From positions 90,078-154,077 of the forward strand of contig NW_019091583.1 in NCBI RefSeq assembly GCF_001949145.1: a stretch of 64,000 bases of DNA, read 5' to 3'. Under the pieces are notes generated by a model that saw only the letters and a program-made list of their open reading frames with translations, was not told the DNA's origin and ran no database searches. The DNA is from Acanthaster planci (lineage: Eukaryota; Echinodermata; Asteroidea; Valvatida; Acanthasteridae). Positions 11,653 through 23,500 of this stretch are shown in pieces (the stretch's first letter is position 1; each line of letters begins with the position of its first letter). Made by a program: the position numbers and the translations under genes.

Positions 11653-11841
11653 ATGCTAATAAGATGCACAAATTTGGAGTGTGGTTGGCAGATGAATCAC
11701 TATTGTTGCATCAATGAAAATGAAGGCGAATGGCAGTGCTCTCTCAAGTGTGAAACTACAAAGTCCTACATGTACACACATACAATGTACATGTACAACC
11801 ATATTGCATTTGCAGCTAGAAGACTCGTGAGGACAGATTGA
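11653..11841 (+). pseudogene. PHD-like zinc-finger segment
   Basis: The frame from ATG at 11653 contains IRCTNLECGWQMNHYCC and then GEWQCSLKC. The ligand pattern C5-x4-C10-x5-H16-x2-C19-x9-C29-x3-C33, with W27 two residues before C29, matches the second half of a PHD finger, including the conserved W-x-C. PHD fingers bind histone tails, and related fingers also end some transposon proteins. The remaining codons to the TGA at 11839 are low-information (ACATGTAC repeats). It may be an exon of a decayed gene spanning 10.9-11.8 kb or a transposon fragment. Confidence 0.35.
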
Positions 11842-12992
11842 AGGATCTAGGGTTTCTCCTACAGTGCCAAAGAACAAAGACACAGATCCAGAATGTTAAG
11901 CATATGATCGGGTAGTCTGGGGTCCAAGATTACTGCAATCCGATACGCATGCAGTGTGTCTAGGAGTATCTCCAGCCACAATTTAGCAAGATTTAGAGAC
12001 CAACAATACTTCTTATTTAAAATTTTTAAATGAATAATTTACTTTTTGAATTGTTGTAAGATTTCTGTCACTTTTCATTTGCCTGAATCGGCTTGAAAGA
12101 CCTCCACAATAAATTTTTTGTCATTTAAAACAAAAGAAATTTTCTTTTCATTTCCATAAGTTTTGCATTCGAATATTCAAATTAGGAAATTAATATTTGG
12201 ATATTTGATACTCGATCGAATATCCCGAAAATTGAATATGCGGCACAGCCGTAACAGCTACATGTACGTGACACCAAGCATTGCCACAGCCTGCATTCCT
12301 CCATGACTGCAACAGGTACTGTGCTCTCGTTAGCTGCAAATTCTTCATTCAGTGCACCAAGAAGTTCCATTTCACAATGTCTGGGTCCTTGCCCCCTGCT
12401 GCCATGGTCTAAACCTACGACTCTAGCCATAGGCCTATGGCTCCGTAGCTCCAGTTAAATACTGGTTTTTACCTAACCTGGGTGATGCATGGCTCAGATT
12501 ATGATCAGTGGTCGACAACAGTGCTGTGATTGACTGCCTTTGGCCAGGGCTCATGCTCTCCAGGAAGACACTACACTGATCTATTACTGCTGGCTCTTGA
12601 GACTAAAAACGGTTGGCCCAAAACAGATTTGGCAATTGGTCAACACATACATGTACATGTACTGTCCACTGGACATACGGTACATGTACATGCATGTTTT
12701 CAGCCTCTGGCGCTTTGGCCACTCTGCAGCGCTACATGTCCTGCTTGAGTGACAGTATTGAACACTGCACAGACTTTGGCGAACACTGCGCTAACTACAT
12801 ACAATGTATGCATATATGGTGACATACATGTATTGCTGCTTGTATCTAGGTATTATATAGGCCCACCGATGTACCGTAACCGGACCAACTCCAAAGAAAT
12901 CGGCTCTTCTGCAGTCATCCACTGTACTCATGGTACTAGTGCCATCCTCAATGACATTTTCTGTAACAGCCAGACAGGACAGAGAATCTCAT

Positions 12993-13065
12993 TATTAACC
13001 TTAACCCCCTACGGTGTATATAAAATTGTATTGAAATTGGAAGATTTGGGACTGTTAGGGTTAAG
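12993..13065. repeat. Dispersed repeat pair, copy 1
   Basis: ATTATTAACCTTAACCCCCT through TTGAAATTGGAAGATT and TGGGACTGTTAGGGTTA matches 13551-13640 with substitutions and indels. Family unknown. Confidence 0.6.
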
Positions 13066-13550
13066 CTACAAAATATGTACATGTCTAATATGAGTGATTC
13101 CAAGTACACTGTGCCAGCAAGTTGTCACAGAGATGCCTTTTTCAACTTCAGCATCGACAAAAACATGGCCCTCTTGCAATAACCATATTTGAGCATGTGG
13201 AGTAAATGTCATTAAGTAGCTCGAGGAAATATGTGACAGCTCATCAGGGCACTGACTACCTCACAAAAAGACCACCATTATTGTGCATTTCCATATATAC
13301 AGACAACGCTAACTGTCCCTTAAAATGCTATAGCAGCCATCAGAGAGTGATACTGTCCCAAAAAGTGAAATTTAGCTGGGAACTCAGTTTCCCAAACATT
13401 TACTTAGAAAACCCTAAAAAAAATTCAGGAAAGTCTAACAGTAATAGGTTTGTGCATAGACGCATCAAGTGTTGTGCAGTAGACTCCAGACCTTGTTCAT
13501 GTACATGTACCAAAGCAAGTACATGAGATTACAGAGGCTGTGACAATGTA

Positions 13551-13640
13551 TATTATTAACCCCAGGTCCCCAACCCCCTAGGGTGCAGGTAAAATTCTAT
13601 TGACATTGGAGGATTCTAGTTGGGACTGTTAGGGCTATTG
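13551..13640. repeat. Dispersed repeat pair, copy 2
   Basis: Contains CAACCCCCTAGGGTG, TTGACATTGGAGGATT and TGGGACTGTTAGGGCTA, co-linear with 12993-13065. Confidence 0.6.
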
Positions 13641-14100
13641 CATCATATGGGCAAAGCCTAATTATCACTAATACTGCATGAGTAATGCACATGTAGAAAG
13701 GCATTGTGGGAAGGAAAAGGGGCCATGCCTTTCTACAAGTGTGTAAAATCACCCGTGCAGTGTTTGCGACAATTGATTTAACATACATGTATATATGGCC
13801 TAATGCCAAGTTGACTACTTACGTGCATGGTACGTACATGTACAGTACATGTACAGAGAGGCCTACTGAACAGTTTGTTCATGTACAAAACAAGTGCGTC
13901 CAAACAGCCAAAAGACATACATGTACATGAACACCATGAACACCATGCCTGGTCCTGAATCTGAATGGTTTGGTCAGCAAAATGTCCTCCAAGACACTTC
14001 CACGCCATAACTTCTCGAGCCAGATCGAGTTCAAACCAAGGCTTCTGTATCAGCCTATAATGCTCCATCCTCAAAAATCTGCTCACCTAATACTGAATTA

Positions 14101-17100
14101 AACGGGATTTCCTGAAAAATACTACGCAGTTTAAGTTCGTGGAGGTAATTTTGATCTTTACAGCTCACAGTCTTTCATTACAAATCTCGCAGTGGCACGG
14201 GCGCCGCGTGTACAAGCGAAGCGAGCTGGCGCCCTTTGAAATCTACGGTGGCCAACACGTGCTTCGCAACATATCTTTATTGAATTTGCGAGGGTACATG
14301 TATTTGGAGAGCAGAACTGTACATTATTCGAAACAATTTTTTTAAAAATTCGATGCTAATTTTTCTATTAGTCGTTTCCAGTTAATTTTAATAAACGTTT
14401 AACATTAGAAACGTGGACACAAATTTTATTAAACAGGTATTTTTTTCTGAAAGTTGAAGTTCCTTGGGCTGTCGTCGCGTTGCGAATTCGTAACAAGTGG
14501 AACACATTTTCATTTTTTTTTAAATTTTTTTGTGAAGTCAAGCTTCGTTTTCGCACGCGCCTGAAGTGTAAACCGGCCTTTAACAGACAGATTGACATAA
14601 AATGCCAGTTCTGGAGGTTTCAAGGAATCCAATCAGTTCACCAAATTTTGTTTCGATCCGTGATAGTCTGGTCCCCTTGAGGCATGTAGAATTGACACGG
14701 ACTGACCCATCTCAAAAAGTCTGGAACCAAATAGCCTGCACTTATGACGAATATTGCGAAAAGGCCGTCTAGATCTGGTCTGTTGCAAACAGACAGAAAG
14801 CCCCGTAGTCTGTTTAGATTTCTGGCGGGCTGTCGTTCCATAATTATCACAGAACCTTGTGAGCACACTCCAGGTAGTAATGAAGCTCAAACGAGCCGCC
14901 CGGTCATCTATCTTTTTTTCCATTCAACAATCTGGAAAGGATCTCACTATCCTGTATTTGGGATGCCATTCAAAATATCCAGAGGGCAGTTGTTCAAGTG
15001 AAATAATAGGATCGTGTGCACATATTGGTATTTTTAAGGAAAGAATGTTAAAATCCATCGTGAACAACAAAGTGTTCCTTTTTAATTTTTTTAATCCCCA
15101 GACAGACAGACTGGACCTTTTATGGAGACGTCAACTACCGGTTTCTACAAAGGAAATACTGGAGAGTCTGGAAATTGATGATTTTGCTTCGAACCATTTC
15201 AATTGTGTAAAAAGATGTGCGCCCCGGGAAAACGACATTGTTCGACCGACCAATTATAAAGGACTAGTAGTACTTCCAACAACCAGGCTGTTACCTGGTT
15301 ACCGGCTGCTAACATTGGGATATTGGCATGTCCTACTACATGCGTGTATGCTTTCGTTGGAAAATTGTGTGGGAACGTGACTGTACAATGACTATTTTCA
15401 TGCGTTAGGCCCGAGAAAGATTTTCTGTTCTGTTTTTTTAATCTTAAAGACGTCTAGAACTGTTAATCTGGAGAATTTGTGTCATACTTGGTCAACCTTG
15501 TGTTGCCTCCGTCCGTTGTTTACGGTTTATGTAATAAAAATCTAGTCGATAAAGTACCATCTGTCGGTACAAAATTTATAATAGACAACGCGCTGAAATC
15601 AACTCATGGATCGTTATTGGTGAAAGGTGTACGCCGGAAAACGTTTTTGTCAGGTAAGGATTTGCCTGCGTCATTTTGCGCAGACAGGGTCTGACAGCTC
15701 AAGTCACTGCAACAAAGCCTCCCATGACCAGGGCAAAGGTACCTAGAATTGAACTTGCCTCAATCGTGAGTCTGGCTCTTGGAGTTTCGACCAGATTACA
15801 TTTGTTTTCAATCAAGATTAATATAGTAGTATTATTCAGTATCGATTTCTTTCCCGGGCGAACTTTATTGTCAATCGTGTGTCAGTTGCAGCGTGCATGC
15901 AGACATATGTTCACGTGTCTGGACTGGATCAAACAGAAAGGCGGTTGGGATTCACGACACCCCATCTTATCACGTTGGCTACAAAGTGACTGGCTCCAGC
16001 TGAGCAAAGCCTAATTTCGCTGTACCCAAATCCTAGTACTGCCTGGGACAAGTGCTGACCAAGCATCTATGAATGGCTGGAGTAATTCTGGAATAAATGC
16101 TATTCATAGGGGGCCATATAGGAATTGAACCCGAACATTTTTTAAGACGAGCAGAAATGAAAGCAATGAGATCAAAATTCCATACCAGATTAGTAGAGAA
16201 TTAAGCTAAATTTAGCAGAATACCTTTGGCAGTGGGGCTGCGTTCTAAGTTGATGCCTAGGTATGTTGATCACAATTAAAGATGGGCGTACAGCAGAGTT
16301 AAGTTGCGTGGACCGAAAGACATTTCTGCCTCATGACAACAATAAAACAAGAAGAAAACGTACATTCAAACTTTGTGTTTGCTGCATTTTTATTGCAGTT
16401 ATTATTTTAATTTTAAACCAATCACCAATAAAGACTAATGAAGTTAAAATCGAAATGATGGATAAGAGGAAGAACGGGGGCTAAACGCTAGAAACCTGAG
16501 CAAGCTATGTTCTTTAATTTATTTTTTCAATCACTTTGAAGCAAGCACTTGATGCGGTGGGTATCCAGGGGGCGGTACCTGACCTGACTGGTAACTGACA
16601 CTTGTTTAATTGCCTGACGATAAAGTGGTCAAGTTCAGGTATTAGCGGTTGGCCTATATTTAGATACTTATGTAATCGTCAGTCCTCAATTGTCATAAAC
16701 CATGTTATTTCTGCTAATGACGAGTAATTAAATTCTAACTGGAACATTTTTCATTTATTCGGGAAGATGTCTCAGTATCTTTACTAAGGAGCTGTCATTA
16801 TCAGACATTATTAAGTAAGGTGATGACACATTCTTGTCAGTTTGATTTGTATACTGACTATTGGTAATTTTGTTTTAAATTCAAAGAAATGTTGGTAAAC
16901 AACAGTGTCAGAATTCCACTTTGGACAATTTAACGTTGTACAAGTACATGTATATGGCAGTACGCCAACAGGAAACCTTCACTCGTAAATGTTTTACGCA
17001 AAATAGAGGTGTTCAACATTTCGGGGTCTAAACTCTACAGCGTCTTCCTGGGTTAACAACTCACTAACAGGGCCCTCACTTGCTTGGAAAAAAATCAATT

Positions 17101-17150
17101 TCAAATGTTTAAACTTGCGCTTTATATTAAAAAAAACAGTTATTTGGTAT
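14101..17150. other. Intergenic or intronic stretch with weak coding candidates only
   Basis: Composition shifts here to more CpG than in 1-13 kb. Two open stretches deserve note: 15467-15653, ending on a consensus donor, and 16263-16484, with a hydrophobic segment. Neither matches a family I recognise. A 7-base inverted repeat GGGCGCC...GGCGCCC flanks 14199-14234. Confidence 0.5.
15467..15653 (+). CDS. Candidate internal exon of unknown gene
   Basis: An open frame of about 62 codons begins after a TAA and ends exactly at TTTTTGTCAG|GTAAGG, a near-perfect splice donor. The translation has ordinary composition (for example VGTKFIIDNALKSTHGSLLV). No domain was recognised, and the acceptor at the 5' side is uncertain. 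A chance open frame next to a donor-like site is a real possibility. Confidence 0.2.
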
Positions 17151-17152
17151 TA

Positions 17153-17198
17153 CACTCTAAAAAAAACCTGGGTCAGACTGACCCGGAATAAGGGTCCC
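17153..17198. mobile_element. 5' end fragment of a CACTCTAAAA MITE
   Basis: Starts CACTCTAAAAAAAACCTGGG and continues with GTCAGACTGACCC, matching the left end of the complete element at 44342-44532. It stops abruptly at 17198, where an unrelated element arm begins. Confidence 0.75.
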
Positions 17199-17288
17199 AC
17201 GATAATATATTAGCATCTCAGTTAGAGCATGGCTATTTTGCTGCACAGGCCTCACTTATAAGTAGCGGTGGGTAGTCGGATCGGGTGC
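17199..17288. mobile_element. Solo arm of the 27.3-kb palindromic element
   Basis: ACGATAATATATTAGCATC through CTGCACAGGCCTCACTTATA and GCGGTGGGTAGTCGGAT matches the right arm at 27473-27558 and, inverted, the left arm at 27283-27368. Only one arm is present. Confidence 0.8.
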
Positions 17289-18241
17289 TACAGCTTTGCA
17301 TACACCCTCTGCTGCCATTTTGGCATGAAAGGTCGTTATTCAACCATTCCAACGACTCTGTGCTCCGTGGAACCAATATAGAGAAATTGGCAAACAGTAA
17401 CAAAGTGTCTCTCTTGGGTGCAGAGGCTAAACGAGACTGGATATACAAGCACAGTTAGGTAAAGGATGTTGCTCGACAGTAAACATGGGTCTACACTCTG
17501 GTTTGGCTAAGGGGTTAAACCTTCGAAAGGTTCTTCGTGCTGCTGACAACATTATTTCAGTCATTGGGGTTTAAAAAGGTAATTGACAAAGAAATCCCAC
17601 CATGTGTGGTGTTAAAAGTATTACTCGTTCCTGCCAGCCAAGGACGAAGCGCCGGTGGGTATGAAAATACGGAAATGAATTTTTCTTTTCATCATAGTAC
17701 TGGTAAACTCCATCAACATAACCCTTCTGAGAGCCGTGACCAAACCGTCATTGGAATGTCATAATTACACAAGATATGGCGATGATAATGATACCTCGGG
17801 GTTTGTGTTTTCACTGAAAACCCTCCCAGAGCAATTTTGACGGCCGAACATAGCGCATACTTGTGTTATATTAATGGAGTCGATTTTTGTGTCCGGGAAA
17901 GAGAAACGCATTAATGCATCGTCTACGGAGCGTATAGAATGTACATGTACATAGAATGTACACATGAAAAGCCGCCAGGACTGTGGTGTTATCACAGATG
18001 AGGGGGCAGATTGAACGGGACAATTTCGTTTTTCCCAAGCAAAACTTCCAAGGCTTCCCATTGCCCATGATTGCATCTTGTTGAGAAATTTAACACTCCA
18101 AGGAGAAAAAAACGATTTTTTTTATTTCTCAAAACATCCTGATCAGGCATTCAGTCGCAAGATGAATATTACGACCGCGGATGGGCTTCAGAGAGTCAAA
18201 TTTTTGCCACCAGAAATTGGAACTCGTCTGGGAATGCCTAC
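17289..18241. other. Likely intron of the minus-strand secreted-protein gene
   Basis: If the exon at 18242-18323 is real, this stretch is downstream intron. No following exon could be identified. An ACATGTAC palindrome is near 17941. Confidence 0.35.
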
Positions 18242-18323
18242 CTTTAGGGTCGCTGTATGCAAAGGCGCCGTAGGCGAGACACCCCAGGAGAACAAGAACG
18301 GCGAAGGTCTTCATGACTTCCAT
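18242..18323 (-). CDS. Signal-peptide exon of an unidentified small secreted protein
   Basis: Reading from 18323 on the minus strand, 27 codons start MEVMKTFAVLVLLGCLAYGA and continue FAYSDPK, then stop at a splice donor AAAG|GTAGGC (exon end 18242, phase 1). This is a textbook signal peptide: basic K5, hydrophobic core 6-19, small residues at -3/-1 with probable cleavage after AFA (22). It is followed by the first mature residues YSDPK. A phase-1 intron soon after the signal peptide is common in secreted proteins. The second ATG (18314, G at -3) may be the real start, as the first has T at -3. A TATA-like run lies about 140 bases upstream. Later exons were not found; without the splice the frame would run to TGA after 37 more codons. 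The mature product (hormone, antimicrobial or matrix protein) cannot be identified. Confidence 0.5.
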
Positions 18324-18463
18324 GTAAATGCTACCGTTGGGAGGAAATGAATAAAATTGAAAGATTACAACCGCGTCGGTAACAAAGCCAGTTGCAGATC
18401 CAGGGTGTCGACCTCCCACCCCTGCTCTGAGACAAAAAAAAGAATGCTTAAAAAATAGGGACA

Positions 18464-18480
18464 CTATATATATATAAAAA
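18464..18480 (-). promoter_or_regulatory. TATA-like element upstream of the signal-peptide exon
   Basis: On the minus strand this reads TTTTTATATATATATAG, about 150 bases before the ATG at 18323. That would give a leader of roughly 110-120 bases. AT-rich runs are common here, so this is only suggestive. Confidence 0.3.
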
Positions 18481-21400
18481 ACTAACGTAAGTTCATGATT
18501 ACCAATGTTAACAATGTATTTCGTGCAATGTTTCACAAACATGTAATGTTTCACAAAATCAAGAGTTTGCCGTGAACAGGCTTCTTTTCAAGTTTACCGT
18601 CGACACAGCGCACTTCGTACGTCATTGATGGTATTTGGTTGATTGAGGCGTTCCCTTCACCATACAAAACCACCATATTGACCCAAAACCCGTTTGCAAT
18701 AAGCAATGAGGAATTTTCAGCCAAGATAAATAAACATTCGGAAAATTCAAGTTTTCCGCGCACAACGCAGTTAGCGAATGAGACTTTGTCGACTATTGCT
18801 ATCCTATAATGCACCGTGAAAAGGCCTTTCCACAAACTCTTACTGGCGCACTGCATTCATTGTGGATCTCCCGTATTCTTTCATAAAATTGAAATTAACA
18901 GGATACCATTTCAACTTGGCAGTATTTATGATATTCTGAGTTTATAATGATCTGATATGGAATACCTTACAATACATCTCTCGGAAAAACTCACAACCCA
19001 TCCCCCAGTCAACAAACTTCACAGAGCAATGGTCTCAAAGATAGTCACTGTACTGACGAAGGATTTGTCATTGAATTCATAGGAAACGTTACAACCTAGC
19101 TATGACATCTGTCCACAGTATAATTCCCAATTCCGAGGAGACACCATTCCTGAGGGGGACCCCCGCACTTAGTACACTCTTGATTCGAGCGCGCACGCGC
19201 GCACTTTGGCAAGTGAAGACACCCTATTGGACGGAGAGGAATGCAACGAGGGCGTACCACCTGCTGATTCCTTTCGCCTGATTTGTCAATAATATTTAGG
19301 CCTAGTTGAGAAAGTCCAAACGGTGGGCGCTTCAGGTGAACCAGTCTAAATAGACCACGTGCGCCTAACAGCTTCTTGTCAGTAACTCGGCATTTTTTTG
19401 GATGGATTCTGCTCAGTGTGTATGAGCCGCAAAAGGGGGGGGGGTCAAGAACGTTTCTGTAGAAACTACACGCACCACGCAAAGCTGGGACTGTCCTGAA
19501 GACATGTAAAATGAGACTAGCCTACTTGTGTAGAAACACAACTGTTGCACTGATGACAAAACCGAGTGCAAGGGTTTTATGGTAATTTCTGTTTGCAAAA
19601 CCTTGGCGGTGCATACACCAAACACGCTGAGAGTGTATGTGGGTCACTCTATAAATCTGGGGTCAGGCGTATGACAGTTTTCCGTCTTTGTTACACCTAA
19701 CACGTATATACCTTGACCATTATCGCTGAAATTGATCTCAAACTGTTTTTATTTGTTTGGCAGGTAATGTGTAGTTCTTATTCAATCTAGGAATTTAAAG
19801 AACGGGTTATAAACCTTAAAAAATCATATGCCAGATGTAAGAGAGACTGCAACAAATTTGGGCGTGAATTTATAGAATGACCCATGTGTGATTCACAGTC
19901 AAGGAACTTTTGCACGTTCGTAAAAACATGGCTTTACAACAACATTACGCGACCTATTTGGCTCACAGAACACAGAATAAGTGCTGTATAGGCCAGAGTG
20001 CCTGTGGTAACAAGGCAGTATGTGTACTGAGGATACAGCTGTGTATGAACACGGTGCAAAAACAGTGATGGATGATGATTCATGCTGCCAGATTAATCCA
20101 CGAGGTTCTGTCTTTTATTGAAAATGGTTACTTTAAGCTTGCGAATATTTCTGTGTGCACAAATGTTAAGCATTATTTAGGCTCCCTATATATATACAGC
20201 TGAGCTCTTGGTCCTTATCTGGGTCTTGTTGCACATTCCAGGATATTACAAAACTATAATAAAAAAGAGAGCAAAACGTTTATGCCTGGAGAGATCTGCA
20301 GGCCGACATGTTATTGATGGATGTCGTGCCCAATTAGCTGAAGGGATTCATCAGCAACTGGAATGAGATACAAACGCCCAAAATCGAATATGCAATATCT
20401 AAAATTACAAACGAACAAAAAACACATAAAAAGAGCATGAAAAGCTAGACGTAGGATAGGGCACATGCAGAAACTGAGGACTACTGACCCCCTACCTCCT
20501 AAGGTCTACTAAGCCCCTAAGGGACTTGGTGTCTCTGTAACAAGAGCTGCATGATATCTCCAAGATCGACAGAAGACAACTATCCGGTAACTTAACCACT
20601 GCTATCAATAGTGAAGACGGCGCGAATCTCTCGGCATATTATGTAAAATATCTGGTGACTCTTTTGCTGCCTTACTGTCTGCCCGAAGGGTTTTTCCCTT
20701 TAACTAGGCATTATATACATGTATTTTGATTATTATTCAGCTCCTTTTTCAGAAAGGTGCTGTTGATGGATCAGTACGAATCCATTGTTTCATCTTTCCG
20801 TCAACGATCACTTCTCATTTTAATAAAATAAAAATATATTTGAAAACCACAGGAAAATGCGATTCTCAACAATCTACACTTAAATACTAGATGTAGACTC
20901 GTGAATGAGATTTAGACATGGATCGATCATATAAAATCCCTGCCATCAACTTTTAGAGTTAATTTTCCAAAACAGACAATGAAAATGTCTACCAGTCCCA
21001 ACATCTCATATCACATTGTATGTGTGTGTGTTTTGAGGTATTTCCATAGAATTATCTTCAATGCAAACGCTGATAAGAGCACCACTTTTCGTATTTTTTT
21101 GCTTATTCATTGTATTGAATGGTTTAATTTGTTTGCAAGCATAAAGGTGGTACCGATGGAGTCTTTTTTTTTCTCAATGTGGTCCCAACTGGTTTGGTTT
21201 GGCTGCATATAACGACATGGAATATTTTCCAAGGGTCTGTGTCTCCTTCATGAATATTTGTCCACCTCCCCTACCACCTCCAATATCCTGACTTAAATTT
21301 AATTGAGACTTAATTTAAAGCTTGGTTCCTGAATGAAATTGCTCACTCATAAAACAGTTGTGAAGCGGTTCCGGTCTGTGGTGGATTTAGATGGGAAACG

Positions 21401-23500
21401 TCTTTGACTCGATGTTTTACACAGTAAAAAGATTAAAAATATCAAGCGTTTAATGTATTATCCCCTCAAATCGAAGATTCAAGTTTGAAAGACGAAATAA
21501 AGATGCAACGTGCCCGTACTTAATTGACACATCTCCGATTATATAGACCACTCTGAGAAAAATGCATTGCAGCTTTGGTATTCTACCAGAGTGGAACCGA
21601 GAGAGGGTGCAATTTTCCTAGTTACAGTGAGAACTGCACTTCGCCGGTTCACAAACGACTACCCAGTCAATAGAATGCACCTTTGTAAATACTCTTCCGT
21701 TCAATGGCCTTAACGACAATTTCTGCTCCGTTCCGAGGTACACACCTTTGACTTGTGTGATCTACTCACCGGCCGCGTCAGTAAAGCGCAACAGCGCCAT
21801 CATGCTTTGGAGAAAAAAAATAGATTTAAACATTGGTTTCAAATTGCCAAATAAGAGACCTCACTTCGCACAATAAGTTTCTTTCTTATTGTATTTATTT
21901 CATTCAGTCTTTTTTTTTTTGTCTTTTTTTGTCTTTTTAAAAATTTCTCCCCATACTTTTATGGGAATCGTTCTTAACGGTCCTAGACAAAAACATGAAA
22001 CATTTTTGAACGTGAACATGTCGAATCATTCACTGCGGAAAGAGGAAAGAGGCACAAATCTGTAGCATCCATAGTCTTGAGTAATACAGTGCAGAAAACT
22101 CAACTTTACCCAAGCATATTCATTTGAGAAAGGACTCCAATTAACCGCAGGAAATATTGTCCGAGATAGTGGCGTCGGGGATTACAACGCTGAAGAGGAA
22201 TACGGGTTTCAGATAATTAATATGTACTTGGCCAGTCTTAAAAATTAGTTTAATATACCGTATAAGGAGAAAGGACGCCTGATAATGTCCCTAGTCGAAA
22301 GCAGGGTACATTATAAGCGCCCATTACGACTATCCAAGCACAGTGTCAAAATTATTTATTCCCATTCATAAGTCAGAGAGTCAAACAACCGGGCAAAATT
22401 AAAAGTTTCAAACGATTGTGTGCGACAATTTACCTCTTTTTTACACCCGTCTAGCTATGTTATGGTTTGTGCCTTTTGCAAATAGTTGTATGCAATCTCC
22501 TTTTGTGGAGATTTCCACGTACATGGCGCGAACAGCGTGAGGTGTCGCAGAACATGTGTCATGTGAACTCGGGCTCTCAAAATGTGGACTAAAAGGTTGC
22601 ATACAGCAAACGCAAGTAAAGATTGTAAACGTTCATCCAATACAAGAGAAAAAGAACAGAATTAACAGGAGTCTTAATTTCATGTGAAACCAAAAGTGTT
22701 TCAGATAAACAAGCCAATGTGTATCAACTGTTGAAGTACTGCAACGCGACATACGTTCGACCAAATTGAATGGTTTAACTGCCTGAGGTATTTATAACAT
22801 AAAAATGCACAGTAATTGCTAATTCAGTTTCAGCGTCTCTTATTCCTCGGCAGAATAAAGGCAATCAAATTCACAAAACAGTCGTTGAAGCGTGGATATG
22901 AATCAAGTCCGCCGAAGTGAACAAGGCCACAGTGCAGGCGGACGACGATGCTGCGTCCGTGAGCAACATGACAGCGACGCTTCCCAGAGGACGAGGTTGA
23001 AAGAGATTGCATCTCAGCTAAGGCTGCTCAAAATGTCAAGAACACTGTAAAACACACAGCTTTATACCCGAAGGCCAGTGTCTTTCTGCCTAATAATTGA
23101 ATTTATAAAAATAATAGGATTATTGCAAGGCCATTGTTGAGTTGGGGAAACTTTGATTACGACTGATGTCGTCAATGTAGGCGAAAGAAGTATAAGATCG
23201 TGTCTAGTCCAGAAATTTCTAACGTCAATAAAATATTGGGGGGGGGGTTCGGACAAGTGGCTGCACTGCTCTGTTGCGCATGGCATATCAAATTAAAAAT
23301 GTTTGTGACTGACTACGGATTTACAAAATGAAACATGAAATCCGTAGCCTTTAAAGATGGCTTTGCTGCGTGTTTTTAAAGATGTTGAAGCCCTTGTTGT
23401 TTGTAACCTAAAATATCCAGCGCTGTTCGAACGCTGGTTCGATCCCATGACCGACTCCACTGTAAGTGCCTTCCCGGTGTTACGCATTCAACTTTGATTG
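18481..23500. other. Long intergenic stretch, no gene recognised
   Basis: Mostly AT-rich unique sequence with homopolymer runs (T tracts at about 21911, G tract at about 23240). A 51-codon frame at 22898-23050 and a 101-codon minus-strand frame at 18551-18856 look ordinary but match nothing I recognise. Part of 21600-21684 resembles 25311-25393. Confidence 0.5.
21600..21684. repeat. Weakly conserved dispersed repeat, copy 1
   Basis: AGAGAGGGTGCAATTTTCCT and the downstream CTTCGCCGGTTCACAAACGA and AATGCAC parallel AGAGAGGGCGCTATTTTCTT, CTTCGCTGGTGTACGAACGA and AATGCAC at 25310-25393. The order is the same and divergence is moderate. Confidence 0.5.

Larger units (their letters stand above)
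11842..14100. other. Intergenic stretch with ACATGTAC clusters
   Basis: TACATGTACATGTA-type palindromic runs occur at 12645-12690, 13495-13515, 13780-13860 and 13915-13930. An ATTCGAATATTC-like AT-rich tract lies at 12165-12240. No gene was recognised. The clusters generate many short spurious frames. Confidence 0.6.

Noticed and set aside
15676-15790. VPRIELASIVSLALGVSTRL, reminiscent of the retroelement (BEL/Pao) motif with PRLEL
   Set aside because: Only about 23 residues resemble it; neighbouring frames show no reverse transcriptase, RNase H or integrase motifs.
18551-18856. 101-codon minus-strand frame upstream of the signal-peptide exon
   Set aside because: Ordinary composition but no recognised family or splice framing; it lies upstream of the TATA-like element and is probably chance.
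22898-23050. 51-codon frame with a charged amphipathic end (RLKEIASQLRLLKM)
   Set aside because: Loosely recalls a TGF-beta-family propeptide helix, but there is no signal peptide, no fitting splice site and no further domain.
23040-23066. TATAAA on the minus strand at 23066-23061 with an ATG at 23012
   Set aside because: The 60-codon frame that follows has no signal peptide, domain or donor, so a gene call is not supported.
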